Origin: SG8-39 sp041558415
GTDB taxonomy: Bacteria; Pseudomonadota; Gammaproteobacteria; Burkholderiales; SG8-39
Length of the DNA stretch: 18,503 bases
Reading direction: 5' to 3'
Assembly (NCBI GenBank): GCA_041558415.1
Contig: JBFFEY010000060.1
Location: forward strand, 1-18,503
Below the pieces are notes generated by a model. The model was not told the origin of the DNA and did not search any database. It saw nothing but the letters and a program-made list of their open reading frames with translations. Both the position numbers and the translations under genes were made by a program. Shown here one piece after another: positions 16,082-18,503 of this stretch (the first letter of the stretch is position 1; each line of letters begins with the position of its first letter).

Positions 16082-16099
16082 CCTGCACTGCGGCCGCAC

Positions 16100-16116
16100 G
16101 GGCGGCGCCCCCGCCC
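16100..16116 (-). other. Hairpin in the rplT-pheS gap
   Basis: GGGCGG (16100-16105) and CCGCCC (16111-16116) form a 6-bp stem with a 5-base loop just before pheS. No T tract follows, and no phenylalanine-rich leader peptide fits in the 57-base gap. It may simply reflect GC-rich composition or hold mild translational control. Confidence 0.25.
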
Positions 16117-16138
16117 GTTCCGGTTGACCCGCCCGCGC

Positions 16139-16498
16139 TCAGTGCGAAAGGCTCGCCTTCGCCTGGCTCGCGATCTTGGCGAAGGCGGGCTTGTCGGTGA
16201 CGGCGAGGTCGGCGAGCACCTTGCGATCGACCTCGATCTGCGCACGCTTGAGGCCGGACATAAACGTGCTGTAAGTCATGCCCAGCTCGCGTACCGCGGC
16301 ATTGATGCGCGCGATCCACAACGCGCGGAACTGGCGCTTGCGCTGACGGCGGTCGCGGTAGGCATACTGCCCCGCCTTCATGACCGCCTGCTTGGCGACG
16401 CGATAGACGTTCTTGCGACGGCCGCGGAAGCCCTTTGCCTGACGCAATACCTTCTTGTGGCGTGCACGCGCGGTGACGCCGCGTTTCACTCGTGGCAT
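16139..16498 (-). CDS. rplT: 50S ribosomal protein L20
   Basis: The 119-residue basic protein begins MPRVKRGVTARARHKKVLRQ and carries FRGRRKNVYRVAKQAVMKAG and RKRQFRALWIARINAAVRE, all diagnostic of L20. L20 binds 23S rRNA early in 50S assembly and in several bacteria represses its own operon. The ATG follows AGGGAGAGG. It sits 12 bases after rpmI and is surely translated from the same message. Confidence 0.98.
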   Translation of the reverse strand: MPRVKRGVTARARHKKVLRQAKGFRGRRKNVYRVAKQAVMKAGQYAYRDRRQRKRQFRALWIARINAAVRELGMTYSTFMSGLKRAQIEVDRKVLADLAVTDKPAFAKIASQAKASLSH

Positions 16499-16510
16499 AG
16501 CGGCCTCTCC

Positions 16511-16711
16511 CTACGCGGCGTACGGCAGCATCGCGCGAACCTGCCGTGCGTTGGTCTGATCGACGGACCCGGTGCCGCGCAGCTGCCGCTTCCGCTTCTG
16601 CGACTTCTTCGTCAGGATGTGCCGCATGTAGGCGTGCGAGCGTTTGATCTTGCCGCTGGAGCGGACCTTGAACCGCTTTGCGGCACCCTTCTTCGTCTTT
16701 GCCTTTGGCAT
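16511..16711 (-). CDS. rpmI: 50S ribosomal protein L35
   Basis: The 66-residue basic protein begins MPKAKTKKGAAKRFKVRSSG and contains KIKRSHAYMRHILTKKSQKR, diagnostic of L35. It is part of the large ribosomal subunit. The ATG is preceded by ACGGAG. A 105-base gap with two hairpins separates it from infC; rplT follows after 12 bases. Confidence 0.97.
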   Translation of the reverse strand: MPKAKTKKGAAKRFKVRSSGKIKRSHAYMRHILTKKSQKRKRQLRGTGSVDQTNARQVRAMLPYAA

Positions 16712-16743
16712 CTTGCCGTACTCCGTTTTTTAGTATGACGCCG

Positions 16744-16810
16744 GGCGTCCTGCGGTGCAGGCGCTTGAAGCCCGAGCATCACTTGTTGGCGGCAGCATGC
16801 TGCTGCCGCC
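16744..16810 (-). promoter_or_regulatory. Paired hairpins in the infC-rpmI gap, possible L20-type operator
   Basis: Just after the infC stop, GGCGGCAGCA (16788-16797) and TGCTGCCGCC (16801-16810) form a perfect 10-bp stem with a 3-base loop. A second stem lies at about 16744-16763: GCG plus CCTGC pair with GCAGG plus CGC, with one bulged base. Both lie in the leader of rpmI-rplT. L20 controls this operon in E. coli and Bacillus through RNA structure, so an operator is plausible, but I cannot match these stems to the known binding site. Confidence 0.4.
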
Positions 16811-16816
16811 GGAACT

Positions 16817-17419
16817 TCAGGTCGCCGCCACCGGCTTCGCGGGCTTGCTCGGCGACGATTCCGACTTCGCGGCAGGCGTCTTTTTCGCCTTGCCGGCCAC
16901 CACCTTTTTCTTGGGCGCGATCACCATCACCATCTGGCGCCCCTCCATCTTCGGAAACTGCTCGACGACACCGATCTCTTCGAGGTCGGCCTTCACGCGT
17001 TCCAGCACGCGTTTGCCGAACTCTTGGTGCGCCATCTCACGGCCCCGAAATCGCAACGTGACCTTGGCCTTGTCGCCTTCCTCCAGAAACTCGACCAGCT
17101 TGTTCAGCTTGATCTTGTAGTCACCCTCGTCGGTACGCGGGCGAAACTTGATCTCCTTGATCTGGATCTGCTTCTGCTTCAGCTTCGCTTCGTGGGCCTT
17201 CTTCTGCTCGCGATAACGGAACTTGCCGTAATCCATGAGCTTGCAGACCGGCGGATTGGCCAGCGGCGCGATCTCTACCAGATCCACGTCCCGCTCCTCC
17301 GCTGCCCGCAGCGCGTCCGTCACCGACACGATGCCGAGCTGCTCACCATCTTCGGCCACCAGACGCACCTCCGGGGCAGTGATTTCCCGATTGATGCGTT
17401 GCGCTTTATCGAGTGCGAT
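16817..17419 (-). CDS. infC: Translation initiation factor IF-3, ATC start codon
   Basis: IF-3 keeps ribosomal subunits apart and checks the start codon and initiator tRNA. The 200-residue protein has the N-domain (QRINREITAPEVRL, then PPVCKLMDYGKF at 56-67) and the C-domain (IKEIKFRPRTDEGDY, TLRFRGREMAHQ, then EGRQMVMVIAPKKK at 159-172). A lysine/alanine/proline-rich tail (173-200) extends beyond E. coli IF-3. No ATG or GTG fits the family N-terminus. The ATC at 17417-17419 begins the conserved IALDKAQRIN segment and follows AGAGGAG (17429-17435) at 9 bases, so it is the probable start. infC is known for rare starts (AUU in E. coli) used in autoregulation. An in-frame upstream start at 17485 would add 22 unrelated residues. 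Confidence 0.93.
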   Translation of the reverse strand: MALDKAQRINREITAPEVRLVAEDGEQLGIVSVTDALRAAEERDVDLVEIAPLANPPVCKLMDYGKFRYREQKKAHEAKLKQKQIQIKEIKFRPRTDEGDYKIKLNKLVEFLEEGDKAKVTLRFRGREMAHQEFGKRVLERVKADLEEIGVVEQFPKMEGRQMVMVIAPKKKVVAGKAKKTPAAKSESSPSKPAKPVAAT

Positions 17420-17439
17420 GGGTGCGTTCTCCTCTACCG

Positions 17440-17484
17440 CCGGCGCGCGCGGCCGCCGGACCTGCCGTGCGGGCGACGCCCGCA
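17440..17484 (-). promoter_or_regulatory. Hairpins in the infC leader
   Basis: Two stems lie between the thrS stop and the infC ribosome-binding site: TGCGGGC-GAC-GCCCGCA (17468-17484, 7 bp) and CCGGCG paired with CGCCGG (17440-17459, 8-base loop). On the transcribed strand eight T residues come before the first stem, not after it, so this is not an intrinsic terminator. The structures could influence infC translation or mRNA processing. Confidence 0.35.
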
Positions 17485-17491
17485 AAAAAAA

Positions 17492-18503
17492 TCAGGCCGT
17501 GCTTCGCGCATCTGCCTCGCTCCGGAGGCGTGCGATAAAGGCGTCGAGCCGCATCGGCCCGAGATCCTCACCGCCGCGCGCGCGCACGGCCACGGTTCCC
17601 GCCTGCACTTCCTTGTCGCCGACCACCAGCTGGTAGGGCAGCTTTTGCAGGCTATGTTCGCGAATCTTATAAGAAATTTTCTCGTTTCGCAAATCTTCCA
17701 CGGCCCTGAAACCGGCCTGGCGCAGCGCCGCCGCGACCTGTCCCGCGTAGTCCGCCTGGTGCTCCGAGATGTTGAGCACCGCCACCTGCTCCGGGGCCAG
17801 CCAGAGCGGGAACGCGCCGGCGAAATGCTCGATGAGGATGCCGAGAAAGCGCTCCATCGAGCCGACGATAGCGCGGTGGAGCATCACCGGGGTATGGCGC
17901 GCGTTGTCTTCGCCCACGTACTCCGCGCCCAGGCGCTCCGGCATGAAGAAATCCACCTGCATGGTGCCGCACTGCCAGACCCTGCCGATGGCGTCCTTCA
18001 GCGAGTACTCGATCTTCGGCCCGTAGAAGGCGCCCTCGCCCGGGGTGACCTGGAACGCCACTCCGGATCGCTCGAGCGACTCGATCAGCGCGCGCTCGGC
18101 CTTGTCCCAGGCCGCGTCGTCGCCGATGCGCTTCTCGGGGCGGGTCGCCACCCGGTAGATGATGTCGGCAAAGCCGAAATCGGCGTACACCTTCTGCAGC
18201 AGCGCCGTGTACTGGACGCACTCCTGCATCACCTGGTCCTCGGTGCAGAAGATGTGGCCATCGTCCTGCGTAAAGCCGCGCACGCGCATCAGCCCGTGCA
18301 GCGCGCCCGAGGGCTCGTTGCGGTGGCAGGCGCCGAACTCGCCCAGCCGGTACGGCAACTCGCGGTAGCTGCGCACGCCCTTGTTGTAGATCTGGATGTG
18401 CCCGGGGCAGTTCATCGGCTTCACCGCGTAGTCGCGGTTCTCCGAGGACGTGGTGAACATGTTCTCGCGGTAGTTGTCCCAGTGCCCGGTCTTCTCCCAG
18501 ATG
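17492..18503 (-). CDS. thrS: Threonyl-tRNA synthetase, 3' part only (5' end outside window)
   Basis: The last 336 codons of ThrRS are present; the N-terminal TGS, editing and early catalytic parts lie beyond base 18503. The visible section begins at the class II region GHWDNYRENM. It contains MNCPGH (zinc-ligand Cys), motif 2 around FGACHRNEPSGALHGLMRVR, QDDGHIFC (zinc-ligand His) and VMLHRAIVGSMERF, which holds the third zinc ligand and leads into motif 3. The anticodon-binding domain starts near WLAPEQVAVLNISE. The enzyme charges tRNA-Thr in the cytoplasm and in E. coli represses its own translation. It is first in the thrS-infC-rpmI-rplT-pheST-ihfA gene string. Confidence 0.97.
   Translation of the reverse strand, partial: IWEKTGHWDNYRENMFTTSSENRDYAVKPMNCPGHIQIYNKGVRSYRELPYRLGEFGACHRNEPSGALHGLMRVRGFTQDDGHIFCTEDQVMQECVQYTALLQKVYADFGFADIIYRVATRPEKRIGDDAAWDKAERALIESLERSGVAFQVTPGEGAFYGPKIEYSLKDAIGRVWQCGTMQVDFFMPERLGAEYVGEDNARHTPVMLHRAIVGSMERFLGILIEHFAGAFPLWLAPEQVAVLNISEHQADYAGQVAAALRQAGFRAVEDLRNEKISYKIREHSLQKLPYQLVVGDKEVQAGTVAVRARGGEDLGPMRLDAFIARLRSEADARSTA

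Noticed and set aside
17468..17491. Hairpin plus homopolymer run resembling an intrinsic terminator after thrS
   Set aside because: On the transcribed strand the T run precedes the hairpin, and in the other direction the hairpin is followed by A residues, so neither orientation fits a terminator.
1..18503. Mobile elements, CRISPR arrays, defence or toxin-antitoxin genes
   Set aside because: No transposase, integrase, direct-repeat array or paired small toxin-like genes were seen; all sizeable frames are accounted for by conserved genes or their shadows.

Overview
The window is high-GC bacterial chromosome, densely packed with conserved genes. Gene order and protein character point to a betaproteobacterium: rppH divergent from proS, then thrS-infC-rpmI-rplT-pheS-pheT-ihfA-merR-tRNA-Pro in one direction, and a surE-pcm-nlpD block. 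The order or genus cannot be fixed by reading alone. I see no insertion sequence, phage, integrase, CRISPR array, toxin-antitoxin pair or defence gene. This is core genome, and I found no convincing novel system.

Region 1 (1-868, minus strand) holds the 5' part of a rubrerythrin gene cut by the window edge, with a possible promoter, and rppH, the mRNA 5'-pyrophosphohydrolase. Region 2 (969-7276, plus strand) is a tight five-gene operon: proS, a small periplasmic SLT-type lytic transglycosylase, a DUF58 membrane protein, a TgpA-like membrane transglutaminase and an MltB-type lytic transglycosylase. Two of its four junctions are ATGA overlaps. It joins a tRNA synthetase to a cell-envelope module. 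The MoxR ATPase that often accompanies DUF58 and TgpA is not here.

Region 3 (7299-9690, minus strand) is surE-pcm-nlpD: stationary-phase nucleotidase, isoaspartyl repair methyltransferase and the lipoprotein that activates cell-division amidases. The rpoS gene that classically follows nlpD is absent; nlpD instead ends head-on against mltB. Region 4 (9851-10894, plus strand) is a single DUF4105 (Lnb_N) membrane protein. Its stop codon shares a CTAG tetramer with the stop codon of the facing gene, a cytidylate-kinase-like protein that carries a C-terminal BON domain. That fusion is the least ordinary protein in the window.

Region 5 (11844-18503, minus strand) is the translation cluster. In transcription order it runs thrS (5' end outside the window), infC (starting at a non-AUG ATC codon), rpmI, rplT, pheS, pheT, ihfA, merR and tRNA-Pro(GGG). 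The gaps before infC and rpmI contain strong hairpins that could serve ribosomal-protein or IF3 feedback control. Most start codons were chosen by alignment from memory to known family N-termini and by the ribosome-binding site, so alternative starts are noted where relevant.
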